Shown here in pieces: positions 11,112 to 21,450 of a stretch of DNA of 64,000 nucleotides. The number at the start of each line of letters is the position of its first letter. Positions within the stretch are counted from its first letter, which is position 1. This stretch comes from Meconema thalassinum (taxonomy: Eukaryota; Arthropoda; Insecta; Orthoptera; Tettigoniidae), in NCBI GenBank assembly GCA_946902985.2, contig OX336397.1, forward strand, positions 155,985,890-156,049,889, in the 5' to 3' direction. Below the pieces are notes generated by a model. It saw only the letters and a program-made list of their open reading frames with translations, did not search any database and had not been told where the DNA came from. The translations under genes were made by a program, and so were the position numbers.

Positions 11112-12262
11112 TTTGTTGTTGTTTTTGTGGTAGTTTGCGTCGTCAGACTTTTGACTGGTTTGATGCAGCGTTCTAAGACCCCCTGTCCTGAGCTAATCGT
11201 TGCATCTATACATAGCTACCACACCTTACATCCGAGGCAATCTGTTTAACATATTCTAACCTTGATCTACCCCTACAGTTCTTGTCCCCGACCCTTCCTT
11301 CTATAACTAAGCTTGCTATTCCTGCGTGTCTTAGTATGCGTCCTACCAACCTATCTTTTCTTTTCATTACCAGTCGCCAGAAACATCTCTCCTCTCCCAC
11401 TTGTCTTCATTTGTTACCATCTGATCTTCATCATTCTCATGTAGCACCACATTTCAAACGCTTCTATTCTCCTCTTCTTGGCTGCACCAACAGTCCAAGT
11501 TTGACTTCCATAGAGCGCCACGCTCCAGACGAAGGATTTCAAAAATACCTCTTCCTAATATTTAAATTTATACTTGATGTCGACAGATTCCTTTTCTGTA
11601 GATATGCTTCCCTTGCCTGTGCTAACCTACTTTCGATATCCTCTTTGCTTCGTCCATCACTGGTTATTTTTGCTAAGTAGCAAAAGTCTCCTACTTTCTT
11701 TAGATTTTCACCTGCCACTTTAGCGTCCATGGGGGTTTCTGATCTATTTCGGCTGCATTCCAATATTTTTGTTTTACATTTATTGATTTTCATTATGAAT
11801 TCTTTCCTCAAGACGGAATCCATACCATTCAAAATCTCATTCAAATCCTCTGGCGTGTCGGCGAAGATGACATTAATTTCATCAGCAAATCTTAGAGTTG
11901 AGGATATTGCTCCTAGAACCTATACTCCTACTTTAAATGCATCTCTAATTTCCTTAATTGCTTGTTCAATGTAAAGAAGTATGGGTGATAAGTTGAAGCC
12001 TTGCATTACACCTTTCTGAATTCCTGCTTCCCTCCTATGTTCTTTAGATCGAATAACTGCCGTCTGTTTCTTTTATAGATTGTATAGCACCCTCATATCC
12101 CTGTATTTTATTGCAATCCTTTCTTAAATGTCGAACAACTCACTACTCCAATCAACGTTATCAAAAGTCGTTTATAAGTCTACAAATGCCATGAACGTTC
12201 TCTTATTTTTGCTTATTATCTCACAAAACGCACTCGAGACAGCTGCAAATTGTTAAATAATC
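11112..12262 (-). pseudogene. LINE-R (RTE/Jockey-like), 5'-truncated copy with palm domain
   Basis: Read on the minus strand, the order is a TTFDNVDW-like motif (near 12150), then the catalytic box as FADE at 11878-11889 instead of (F/Y)ADD, then CKTKILECSRNRSETPM, GDFCYL and IASLVIEGRV pieces, ending in a (CAA)n-type 3' tail (TTG run at 11115). Several stops and frame changes break it. The family would reverse-transcribe its own RNA and probably supplies some SINE tails. The second catalytic D is replaced by E in this copy. It is the longest of four LINE-R copies here. Confidence 0.8.
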
Positions 12263-12761
12263 TTTGGCTTAGAAGAAGCAGGAGCAAACAACAAAATAAC
12301 TTGATTACATTGCCGGGGTTCTTTTTAGCCTATTTTCATTTTAAGAAAAAATAAAAAAAATTGGCGTTTGAGATCACTTTTGTCCGTGTGTGTGTATTTG
12401 TGTGCGCGCCCCCGCGTGTCCGAATGTGTCCCCCACTAATAACTTCTAAACGGATTGGGCGAAACTCGGTAAGGTCGTAGTACTATTTTGGCCGACTCCG
12501 ACCGTTTGTATTACGTCTCACCTATCCAACATGGTGGCTGTGCGAAATATTTCACCGGCATTCTGTATTTCCGGAACTATTACTGATATCACCCTGAAAT
12601 TTTGTACGGTAATAAAGGGTACTACTGGACTTCAGCTATGATACTTCCAGAAACCTGTAAAATACAAAACGAACTTGACGGCCAAGGGAAGGTAAAATAT
12701 TTGCTAGACTTTTATCACGTTTTACCCATTTGAGCGCAGTGAAATATGGTACAGTTAACTA

Positions 12762-12797
12762 CACACATCAAAAAAAGTTTTGCATCACCTCGGTTCC
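12762..12797 (+). repeat. Tc1 left terminal inverted repeat
   Basis: 36 bp, exact inverse of 14191-14226. The outermost bases are CACACATC rather than the CAGT common in Tc1 elements. Confidence 0.95.
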
Positions 12798-13005
12798 CAG
12801 ATCTCCGGCATATAGACGTTGACTGTGTATATTGTATCCAAGATACAGTCCCTTTGACTGTTCATAGATGTCACTAAAACTGCTCAAAGATGTAAACAAC
12901 CATGCATGAGCAGGGCCTATTAGACGGAGGGGGTACGACAGCCGATCAGTTCCAGTCATTCCACCAGGACGAAGGTACGCTGCTCATGTTGTCTGTAGTT
13001 CTACC

Positions 13006-14031
13006 ATGCCTAGAAGGTCAATACCGCAGTTCGATCGCGTCCGCATTGTTACTTTGTGTCAAGAAGGGCTCTCAACAAGGGAAGTTTCCAGGCGTCTCAG
13101 AGTGAACCAAAGCGATGTTGTTCGGACATGGAGGAGGTACAGAGATACAGGAACTGTCGATGACAGGCCTCGCTCAGGCCGCCCAAGGGCTACTACTGTA
13201 GTGGATGACCGCTACTTACGGATTGCCGCTCGGAGGAACCCTGACAGCAATGCCACCATGTTGAATAATGCGTTTCGTTCAGCCACAGGACGTCGTGTTT
13301 CAACTCAAACTGTGCGCAATAGGCTGCATGATGCGCAACTTCACTCCCGACGTCCATGGCGAGGTCCAGCTTTGCAACCCCGACACCATGCAGCGCGGTA
13401 CAGATGGGCCCAACAACATGCTGAATGGACCCCACGGAATTGGCATCACGTTCTCTTCACCGATGAGTTTCGCATATGCCTTCAACCAGACAATCGTCGG
13501 AGACGTGTTTGGAGGCACCCTGGTCAGGCTGAACGTCTTAGACACACTGTCCAGCGAGTGCAGCAAGGTGGTGGTTCCCTGATGTTTTGGGGTGGCATTA
13601 TGTGGGGCCGACGTACGCCACTGGTGGTCATGGAAGGCTCCGAAACGGCTTTACGATACCTGAATGACATCCTCCGACCCATAGTGCAACCATATCGGCA
13701 GAATATTGGAGGGGCATTTGTCTTCATGGACGACAATTCTCGACCTCATCGTGCACATCTTGTGAATGCGTTCCTTCAAGATAACGACATCGCTCGACTA
13801 CAGTGGCCAGCATGTTCGCCAGACATGAACCCTATCGAGCATGCCTGGGATATGTTGAAAAGGGCTGTTTATGGACGTCTTGACCCACCAACCACTCTGA
13901 GAGATTTACGCCGAATTGTCGTTGAGGAGTGGGACAATTTGGACCAACAGTGTCTTGATGAACTTGTGGATAGTATGCCACGGCGAATACAGGCATGCAT
14001 CAATGCAAGAGGACGTGCTACTGGGTATTAG
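13006..14031 (+). CDS. Tc1-family DD34E transposase, intact
   Basis: This 341-residue protein would cut and paste its own element at TA sites, binding the inverted repeats in the nucleus. Residues 8-50 form the first helix-turn-helix (REVSRRLRVNQSDVVRTWRR), GRPR lies at 58-61, and a second HTH follows (about 70-110). The catalytic triad is D153 (VLFTDEF), D243 (MDDNSRPH) and E278 (SPDMNPIEHAW); 34 residues separate D243 and E278, the Tc1 signature. Length matches the usual 340 or so. The start ATG is the first in frame and gives MPRRSIPQF, a normal N terminus. There are no stops or frameshifts. The Asn in MDDN is conserved; the usual DNAPxH reads DNSRPH. Confidence 0.95.
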   Translation: MPRRSIPQFDRVRIVTLCQEGLSTREVSRRLRVNQSDVVRTWRRYRDTGTVDDRPRSGRPRATTVVDDRYLRIAARRNPDSNATMLNNAFRSATGRRVSTQTVRNRLHDAQLHSRRPWRGPALQPRHHAARYRWAQQHAEWTPRNWHHVLFTDEFRICLQPDNRRRRVWRHPGQAERLRHTVQRVQQGGGSLMFWGGIMWGRRTPLVVMEGSETALRYLNDILRPIVQPYRQNIGGAFVFMDDNSRPHRAHLVNAFLQDNDIARLQWPACSPDMNPIEHAWDMLKRAVYGRLDPPTTLRDLRRIVVEEWDNLDQQCLDELVDSMPRRIQACINARGRATGY

Positions 14032-14190
14032 AGGTAGTGGTGTGTACTGCAATCTGGACCACAAATGCTGAAAGTCTAGCTGTATGATGGTACAACATGC
14101 AATGTGTGGGTCTCATGAGCAATAAAACGAGCTGAAATGTTGTTTGTGTTGATCTCTATTCCCTTTGTATTTAACGGTTCCGGAACTCTT

Positions 14191-14226
14191 GGAACCGAGG
14201 TGATGCAAAACTTTTTTTGATGTGTG
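14191..14226 (-). repeat. Tc1 right terminal inverted repeat
   Basis: 36 bp, exact inverse of the left repeat, followed by the duplicated TA at 14227-14228. Confidence 0.95.
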
Positions 14227-14551
14227 TATTACACACATTGTAATGCACTGGCATCTAATTCAGTTCAATTGTTTATATAACCTCAAGATGGCGGCTGTAC
14301 GAAATTTTAAAATTAAATTTTAATGATCGAAGTGGACGTTTGAATAATGAACCTACGCAATAATCGTCATCTAGTAGTGCATAACTCTATGGTTTACATA
14401 TATTAAAATCTAACATGGCGACCATCCGAAATATTTAGACGCTTCTCAATGTCTATTAATTCAAGACAGCAATCAAACTGACATTTTGAATGTTGATAGA
14501 ATCTATGAACATAAGTAGGATATATTAAAATAGGCTGTATAGTTCTTCGCC

Positions 14552-14949
14552 GAGGAGGCGTCTATGCTAAATGGGAGACTGTGCATCTCTCTCATTATAA
14601 TCAGTGCCAAAGACATTACGCCATTTTGAGCTGAGTTACAGTCACGGAAACATGACAGCTACGATTGATTCTCCCACCAACTGCGAGATGTGTAGTGTAA
14701 TTCGGTTTCCTCAAGCAGCTATTCATCACACACTAAGTTTTTCTGATTCATGAAATCACAGTGCAGCTTCTTCAGCTATTTCATTGGGAACTTTGTGAAC
14801 ACCGCGCGTATAACTCCAACTCCTCCCTCATCTGATAAAGTTGGCTGGAGGGCAGAGCTTCCACACGTCTAAACAACGATAACACTCATGCCAACATTTT
14901 ACAGGGGTTTGGAAAGTCGCGATCTTCACGGTAACCATGTTAGCTTTGG
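14552..14949. other. unassigned sequence
   Basis: Nothing recognised. It follows directly on the broken 3' end of HEL-1b. Confidence 0.45.
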
Positions 14950-14950
14950 T

Positions 14951-15464
14951 TGATTGGTTGGTTCCTTAGTTTAGGGGCTGCGACAACGCGGCTATGTAGC
15001 CCCGTGTACTTTGGATGTGTGTAGAATCTGTCTGATAACCAATGTTAATTGTGATGACTGTATTAGTGTGTGTTATCTGTTTTTAATTCAAGTAAGGATT
15101 GCAGACATTCAATTTTCAAGTAGTTCCTACTTTTGCTATCAAACGACGCCGACAAAGACCAACTAGTTCTGAACTTGGTTACTAGATGCCACCGCAGTTG
15201 GCTCCTGGTGAGGAATGTTGGAAGCTAAGAGCGTTAGTCAAATCTAACCTATAATTTAGCTTCACACAGGTGTAATTAGTGGAAGGCTGTTTATCATGCT
15301 ATAAATCTATGACAAGGGACCGCCGGCTTTACTTCCCCTCCGAAGGAAAGGCATACTGAGGGATATTTAACGCTCTTATAAAGTCCGACGGCTTCGGTTG
15401 GGCTTGAACCCGCGTTCTTGGGCATAGAAGCTCAGCATGCTACCGACTACGCCACCGAAGTCGC
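14951..15464 (-). mobile_element. SINE-A copy, near full length, tail T1
   Basis: Same body as 5955-6476 in the opposite direction. The tail starts at the left with GGTTGGTTCC, and the tRNA-like head (GGCTTGAACCC region, GACTACGCCACCGAAG) ends at the right. No coding capacity. Confidence 0.88.
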
Positions 15465-15639
15465 CTAAATAATCTAAGCTTTATTAGCGTTGTTGTTTAC
15501 ACCTGCCTTTGGATCATCTTAGGTTGAAAAGTGAACTACCCTGGTATTTGAAATGTCATAGGAAGTTACTTTGGAGCAAAGATGTTAATCTGTTAAGGAT
15601 ATAAGAATTAGTGAAGTTTGTGTCTACTTTGGCAAATAT

Positions 15640-15985
15640 CTACCATTTCTTTTTATCATTTAAAATAATTATGTCTACTTCGGTGGGGTCTGGCGTTACG
15701 TTACGGGACGATATGTACCGAGAATGCTCTGAGGTGTTTGACGTCATGGTACTGCTTGAGCTTCCTCCTTTCCCCGCGCACTCCGGTGAGCGTGACGTCA
15801 TCCAGCCAGCTACCTCCTTTGACCTGCTTTTTTCTTTTTTTGTTGTTTTAATTTTCTTTAACTTTTTTTTTTTTTGCTAACGGTCTTTGAGTTCACGCAG
15901 CATTTGTAGCATTCGTAGTACTTAAAATTATATAAAGTCTAGTCTTTCAGACTGACTATCAGTGTTTTTTAAAATCTATTTGTTT
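15640..15985 (+). repeat. dispersed repeat with TGACGTCA motifs, copy 2
   Basis: Inverted relative to 9265-9572. It holds GTTTGACGTCATGG and GCGTGACGTCATCC sites, a T-rich stretch near 15826-15875, and the AGTCTTTCAGACT hairpin at the right end. Confidence 0.75.
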
Positions 15986-16185
15986 GACAGCAATTCTTGA
16001 CAATTTACTGTATATTTGCAAGCAAATAAGGAAATGTTCACAGAATCTTTATGTGCAATAATATGACCTAGAATAATGGCGGCATTGCTTCTCAAACAAA
16101 GCTCTTTTTAAACTTATCGGAGAATAGTTTACAAAAAATATGTTTGAAGAACTGCAACCATGATTTTAGGTTGGATTGCTGCCAC

Positions 16186-16187
<2 letters not shown>

Positions 16188-16219
<32 letters not shown>

Positions 16220-16469
16220 CAATAATAATATAATAATGTTATTGATTTTATGTCCCTTTTAACTACTCTGGCTTTTAGGGACGCTGGGGTGCCGGAATTT
16301 TGCCCCGAAGGCAATCTTTAACGTGCCAGTAAAAATCAACTGGCACGGTAAATATACTCGTACGGCTCCCTCGCATTTGTGCACCCACAAATGCCAGCTG
16401 ACTGCGCCAGGATACGAACTTGCAACCTTGGGACCAGCAAGTGAGAACGTTACCGCTGAGCCACGCAGC
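16188..16469 (-). mobile_element. SINE-F copy, tRNA-headed, (TTA)n tail
   Basis: The minus strand begins with TGGCTCAGCGGTAA (A-box-like) and GGTTGCAAGTTCGTATCCTGG (B-box region) and ends in (TTA)n, seen as (AAT)n at 16188-16236. It matches 49801-50097. It lies in the AAT-rich tail of the adjacent SINE-G; its first few head bases are missing. Confidence 0.82.
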
Positions 16470-17614
16470 AATAATAATATCGTTTGGCCTCGGATGCCGG
16501 GTGCAAGCTTTGTTAATTGACACCCAGAGGGCAGCCTACATGTCGAATTTTGTTGTTCCTTGAAGCACTATGAAAGTCATGGAGGTTAGATATCTCAGCT
16601 CCTTGACACTATAGCGCTTTCTAGTAGAGAAAGGAGGAACTTTGTGTTGGCGGAAAATCCCGAGATTAATTTTGCCATTATGAACACGGCCTACTGAATT
16701 CAAATGGGTTCTTTAACATGATGATGATGATGATGATTGTTGTTTTAAGGGGCCTAACATCTTGGTTATCGGCCCCCAATGGTTTGGGTGATCGTGAAGA
16801 TGACAATGAAATGTAAACTATAACTAAAACTAACTACTAACTTACATACTAGAAGAAGAAATGGAAAACAAAAGGAGAATAAGGCAAATAAAGGACAGGA
16901 GGAAAAGAAATGCCCTCAACCCTCGAAGAATGCGGATTGAGGGACTTGGAAGGAAGGAGAGCCATGAAAGGAAGATAGGAAAGTGAAAGAGGAGAGGGTC
17001 CGCCGCAGAGGTAATGGATAAAAGGGGGTAAACCGGACCCAGTTCAGGAATCCCTTGGGGTCGCCAACTCCCGAACTCACCAGCCGTGAGCCCCTGAGGC
17101 TGTAGCAATATCAGGGTGCACCAGAAGTGGTGGGGCTACATACACCCTGCCTCCTTATGGCCTTGAGCAGAAGGCAGGAGATAACATGAAAAAAAAGATG
17201 GCTGACCCCTCGCAGAAGGAGGGTATCAGAAAAGATGAGACAAGGGCCAATTAAGGCGGGAAAGGAAGAGACTCCCTACGCCTCGGATACCCTAATACCA
17301 TCGGGGTCGGAAGAAAACAAGAGTTGACCAAGTGAGGTCGACAGGAAAGAAGATAGAGAGGAGCCCGGCACAAGTAAGTGGAAGCAATGCCGTACTCAGC
17401 TGGGGCCCCGTGGTCGCCAACCCATGTCCCACTAGATGTGAGCCCCTGGTGGGGGGGGGGGGTGTTTCTTTAACATGCCAACTCCGTATGACATGCATGC
17501 ATTTTTATCCCCTTTCAAAAAAAATATAATCACTTACCGCGGCCAGGAGCAAACCTGCAAGTTTGGGGTTGGTAGTCCGACACGATAACCACTCACCCAC
17601 CATGGCAAGCTAAT
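16470..17614 (-). mobile_element. SINE-G copy, split by Retro-H
   Basis: Segments 16470-16720 and 17466-17614 together match the uninterrupted SINE-G at 50772-51148. The head at the right reads, on the minus strand, CCATGGTGGGTGAGTGGTTA and GCAGGTTTGCTCCTGG, which fit tRNA A and B boxes. The tail at the left is ATACGAT-like followed by (ATT)n. The interruption is Retro-H at 16721-17465. Confidence 0.85.
16721..17465 (-). mobile_element. Retro-H copy inserted into SINE-G
   Basis: The 745-bp insert is flanked by an exact 12-bp TSD, TTCTTTAACATG, at 16709-16720 and 17466-17477. On the minus strand it starts with a C run and ends GGCCCCTTAAAACAACAATC followed by (ATC)n. It therefore postdates the SINE-G insertion. 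Confidence 0.92.
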
Positions 17615-18720
17615 AGTAAGGTAATAAATGTACCTTTTGCTTAATATTTTGTTTTCAAAAAGTCATTAATTGCAATGTTGGTAACAGTGAACGATAATGC
17701 CTTTTCAGTAAACGTAACTAGTTTATACCTTATAAAGGTAAATGTTGATAAATTTCCATAACAATTGTTTCAGTAGTCTGTGTATTGAGAAACGGAATAG
17801 CTTTGTTCAAACTTTCAGCTAGTGTCACCTTAAGAGAACTCTGTAAGTGAGGCAGAAACGAAAGAAGACTTTCACCGATCGAAGTGTTTGAGCAATAACA
17901 GTTTATGACAGGCTTAAAGAAGTTATAAAAAGCTTAGACAGGTGAATCAAGATAACAAAAAATGTCTACGTCAAAATAATAAATTGAATTTTTAGCAAGA
18001 AAGACAGACAGAAAGACTTATCTCCAAGTCACTGACTTGCGGCGTGAAGAAGATTAAGAGGGGAGCATTTGTCATCTGCCTTCAGCACAGCATATTCCGC
18101 CAGGAAGATTCTTTACTTGATATTCATGTTGCTTTATAAGACAAGTGCGTGCGTGCATTTGTTCAGGGCTTTCTGGGCAATAACATGGCTGAAAACTGAA
18201 GAATGTCGCTTGATGTTCATCTTGGTATATTCCTTCTGAATATACGCTCCCTGGTTTAGTATTTTACACCCATATTGGGTTCTCTTTGTTTCTTTTGATG
18301 TGTAACATCTTGCCACTCGGTTACTGGATATTTTTGTGGGTGTGACTGTCGAAGAGGGACGAAAGTGGGAATCAAATGTGTAAGAGGAAACAATGAGCGC
18401 GCGGTGGCGGAGATTGGTACCACGATGTACTGTGGAATGTATATCGGATACGGTTTACTTCAAGGTTTGAAGACCCCGTTAAATATATTCCTACAATAAA
18501 TCATCTTCAAGTTGTCGTCCTTTGGTGTGAAAATATTCATTATATCATATTTGCTGAAAACAATTATGAATTATTAAATCTTCATACTTTTGCTGTATTC
18601 TTATTTAATGTAAGCATTCGAGGTGCTGTCGGCCAACATACAGCCCTATGTGGAATGTCGCTAAAGGTCCATATGCTTGATGCTCATCTTGATACATTTA
18701 AGGACAATATGGCAGCTTAC
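17615..18720. other. unassigned sequence, about 1.1 kb
   Basis: No family shared with the rest of the window and no convincing coding region. This is one of the longest stretches without a recognised repeat and a reasonable place to look for unique host DNA. Confidence 0.5.
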
Positions 18721-18800
18721 TCCGAGGAACAAGGAGGATCAAGGGACTGGGAAGTGCAGGACCGAGACCAACTGATAGAAAAGAGAGTCCACCCTAAAGT

Positions 18801-19228
18801 ATTTATTCGTTTATCGTATGGCTTTTAGTGCCGGGAGTGTCCGAGGACATGTTTGGCTCGCTTGAGGCTGTAGCTGCTTCCAGCGGACACGCTTAGGGTA
18901 AGCTACAGGTTCCGTTCAATTTCAAGTAGTTCCAACGTTCGCTACCAGATATCAATGATACCTAATGGTGAACGTTGGAACTTTAATAGAGCGTTCCGAC
19001 GAAATCTAACCTAACAATTTAGCTTCACACAAGTTTAGTCTGTGGAAGGATATTTTACATGCCATAAATCTATGACATGGGACCGACGGCTTTGCTTCCC
19101 CTCCGAAGGAAGGCATACTGAAGGATTTTTAACGCTCTTAAAAAAATCCGATGCCTTCGGCCGGGTTTGAACCCGCTATCTTGGGCATAGCAGTTCAGCA
19201 TGCTACCAACTACGCCACCGAAGCCACT
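18801..19228 (-). mobile_element. SINE-A2 copy (A head with tail T2)
   Basis: Flanked by an exact 11-bp TSD, CACCCTAAAGT, at 18790-18800 and 19229-19239. The right-hand head is the SINE-A tRNA-like head. The 3' tail at the left is T2, with CCGGGAGTGTCCGAGGACAT, instead of T1. It therefore shares its first 290 bp or so with SINE-A and its end with SINE-E at 63043. Confidence 0.92.
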
Positions 19229-19542
19229 CACCCTAAAGTGAATGGAGAATAGGACAGACCCAGCTCAGGTATCTTTTGCGGTCAACAACTCCCGAAATCC
19301 TTGAGGGTACAACATGCGTGGTGGGCTACACACTTCCTGCCCCTTTAGGGATTTCAACAGTAGACAGAAAAACGTTCTGACCACTAGAAAAATGAGGGTA
19401 TTAGGATAGAAATTACATGGGCTATATTAAGGCTGGGAAGTGAAGGACACTCTAGGCCTCGGATACGCTAATGTCATCGGGGTGGGAAGAGAATAGAAGT
19501 TGACCAAGGGAAGTCGACAGGTGAGAAGCCCTGCACAAATAA

Positions 19543-19925
19543 TTTGTTGTTGTTTCATTAGAGGGCCTTGGACATCGCGGCCATTTAGCCCCGTGTACTT
19601 GGGTATGTGCTTGTAGAATTTATTTGATAACTTGTATTATTGTGGTGTCTGTGGTAATGTGAGGTTTGGGAAAAAGGCGGCCGTGGCCTAAAGCTAGGAA
19701 TCATTCCAGCATTTGCCTGGAGTAGAATTGGAAAATCACGTAAATTCAAGATGGCTAAGGTGGGAATTGAACCCGCCTATTCTCAGTTTTGCCTCACGAG
19801 GATGAGTGGACCCCGTTCCAGCCCTCAGACCAGAATTAAATTTCTTGCAAGAGCCGGGAATTGAATTCGGCCCGTCGGGCGACAGCCAAAATTGCTAGCC
19901 GCTACGCCAGGGGTTGGACATGCAA
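19543..19925 (-). mobile_element. composite SINE: D head, E middle, T1-like tail
   Basis: On the minus strand the order is a SINE-D-like head (AATTCAATTCCCGGCTC), SINE-D middle (GGGCTGGAACGGGGTCCACT), then SINE-E middle (CCAGGCAAATGCTGG, TTTAGGCCACGGCCGC), then a diverged T1 tail (CCCAAGTACACGGGGCTA). It lies inside Retro-H. The same D+E junction recurs at 38960-39140, which argues that the composite is a real family and not a chance neighbour. Confidence 0.7.
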
Positions 19926-20006
19926 AAAAATTGGAAGCAATTCCGGACTCAGCTCAGGTCTCGTGGTCATCAACCCACATCTCAATAGTTGTGACCCTCT
20001 GGGGAG

Positions 20007-20689
20007 ATCGATAAGTTGATAAGCACTCGTTGCTTTAATTATGATATTTCTGATTTATTGGGACTGCAGAATAAGAACAACTTACAGATAAATAAGTGAG
20101 TGAAATAGAGTGGCACAACGTTAACTTGTTCGCAGCTGTCACAGGCGCGATGTAGGCAGCTTCTCTCACACCAGTACAAAGAGGGTGGCTTAGTTCAGTA
20201 TTAAGCGGAACACGCCGTGCACTCGGTAATCCAAAAATAACACTTTTTTGTGATCTCCATGGCTGGAAGAAGCGGTGCATTGTGGTTGAGGTATTATCAC
20301 TGCCGTCAAATGAAGTGGAATGTCCATTGTCTGTGCTGGAGCGTGTGATCATGCAGTGATTGAAAACGCAGTCTTGTGTGCTGTGGACAATGTTCAACCA
20401 ACCACGAGCATGCACTGCTACTGGAATAAACACAATAATATGCTGAGTAAAAAGTACATCTTTAAATTCTTCTGCTGCTCTGGTTATTTTATTCAATCGT
20501 AGTTCCAGAAAATTAGGAGAATGTATAGCTAACTTCAGACATAGGACTTAGAATTCCAGATCTTCCCTAAAATTATCTGCTTCCAAACTATATGTTACAT
20601 TTTATGAAATTGAATGGATTGTCAATGACTGTCAGAGTTTGCGACCATCACTTGATTCCCTAATAACTTGGTGGGAATGTTTTAGTTAA
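20007..20689. other. unassigned sequence
   Basis: A minus-strand frame of 153 codons (20035-20496) is present, but no motif is recognised and there is no supporting context. Listed as unassigned. Confidence 0.4.
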
Positions 20690-20745
20690 ATAGTTGTTGT
20701 TGCTGTTGTTTTAAGGGGTGGAACAGCGAAGTTAACGGTAACAAA
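20690..20745 (-). repeat. retroposon tail scrap (partner 21515-21570, inverted)
   Basis: TTGTTTTAAGGGGTGGAAC at 20706-20724 is the inverse of GTTCCACCCCTTAAAACAA at 21535-21553. Both resemble the CCCCTTAAAACAACAA end of Retro-H but with a different preceding sequence, suggesting a sister retroposon family. Confidence 0.6.
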
Positions 20746-20799
20746 TAATAATAGAAACACAACATAAATCAAGTCAATAAACCTACAAAAATTGTGTGT

Positions 20800-21450
20800 G
20801 TTTGACTTTTCATTCTTTTGACTGGTTTGATGCAGCTCTCCATGCATCCCTGTCCTTGTCCTGAGCTAATCCGTTTCATCTCTACATGGCTATTACACCC
20901 TACATCCAAGGTAATCTGTTTACCATATTCTAACCTTAGTCTACCCCTACAGTTCTTGTCCTCAACCCTTCATTCCATAATTTAGTTTGCTATTCCTCGG
21001 TGTCTTAGCACGTGATCTACTACTATCTCTTCTCCCCATAAACAGTCACTCGAAACATCCCTCCTCTCCCACTCTTCACTTATAACCCTATCTACCCATC
21101 TGATCTTCAGCATTCTCCTGTAACACCACATTTCAAACGCTTCTATTCTCCTCTTTTCTGCTGCACCAACAGTCCAAGTTTCACTTCCATAGAGCGCCAC
21201 GCTCCGAACAAAGGCTTTCAAAAATAACTTCCTATTACCTAAATCTATATTCGATGTCAACAGATTCCTTTTCTGTATAAATACTTTTATTGCCTGAGCA
21301 CACCTTCTTTTTATATCCTCTTTGCTTCATCCATCACTGGTTATTATTCTTCCTAAGTAGGTTTTGCTTTTCACCTGCCTATTTGAGGTCAATAGGTGTT
21401 GCTGATTTATTTCGGCTGCATTCCAATATTATTGTTTAACATTTATTTAC
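20800..21450 (-). pseudogene. LINE-R C-terminal copy
   Basis: The minus-strand frame at 20982-21260 reads RKLFLKAFVRSVALYGSETW, then AAEKRRIEAFEMWCYRRM and IRWVDRV. This is the thumb/C-terminal region of the same LINE as at 11112, 30178 and 62143. The reverse transcriptase palm is missing (5' truncation). Downstream frames are broken. Confidence 0.82.

Larger units (their letters stand above)
12762..14226 (+). mobile_element. complete Tc1-family transposon
   Basis: The element is 1465 bp long, flanked by TA at 12760-12761 and 14227-14228. Its inverted repeats of 36 bp (12762-12797 and 14191-14226) are identical, starting CACACATCAAAAAAAG, and weaker similarity continues inward to about 50 bp. 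It carries one intact transposase gene. Identical ends plus an open gene suggest recent, possibly current, activity. Confidence 0.93.
12326..14551 (+). mobile_element. HEL-1 copy b, split by Tc1
   Basis: The 5' end TAGCCTATTTTCAT is the clearest 5' inverted repeat of the family. The 3' inner repeat AAAATAGGCTGTATAGTTC is present but the terminal hairpin is broken after 14550. The Tc1 at 12762-14226 interrupts it. Removing the Tc1 plus one TA makes the spacing of ATGGCGG-like cores (12675 to 14288) 146 bp, as in other copies. Confidence 0.75.
18721..20006 (-). mobile_element. Retro-H copy, interrupted twice
   Basis: Retro-H pieces lie at about 18730-18800, 19229-19542 and 19932-20006 in collinear order. 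They include GGACAGACCCAGCTCAGG and, at the right, GGACTCAGCTCAGG with CAACCCACATCTC. Two SINEs interrupt it: SINE-A2 at 18801-19228 and the composite at about 19543-19925. The copy is more diverged than the others, so it is older. Confidence 0.75.

Noticed and set aside
13193..13582. Overlapping open frames within the Tc1 gene
   Set aside because: Shadows of the transposase frame; no independent motif.
20035..20496. 153-codon minus-strand frame
   Set aside because: No motif and composition like its surroundings; treated as chance.
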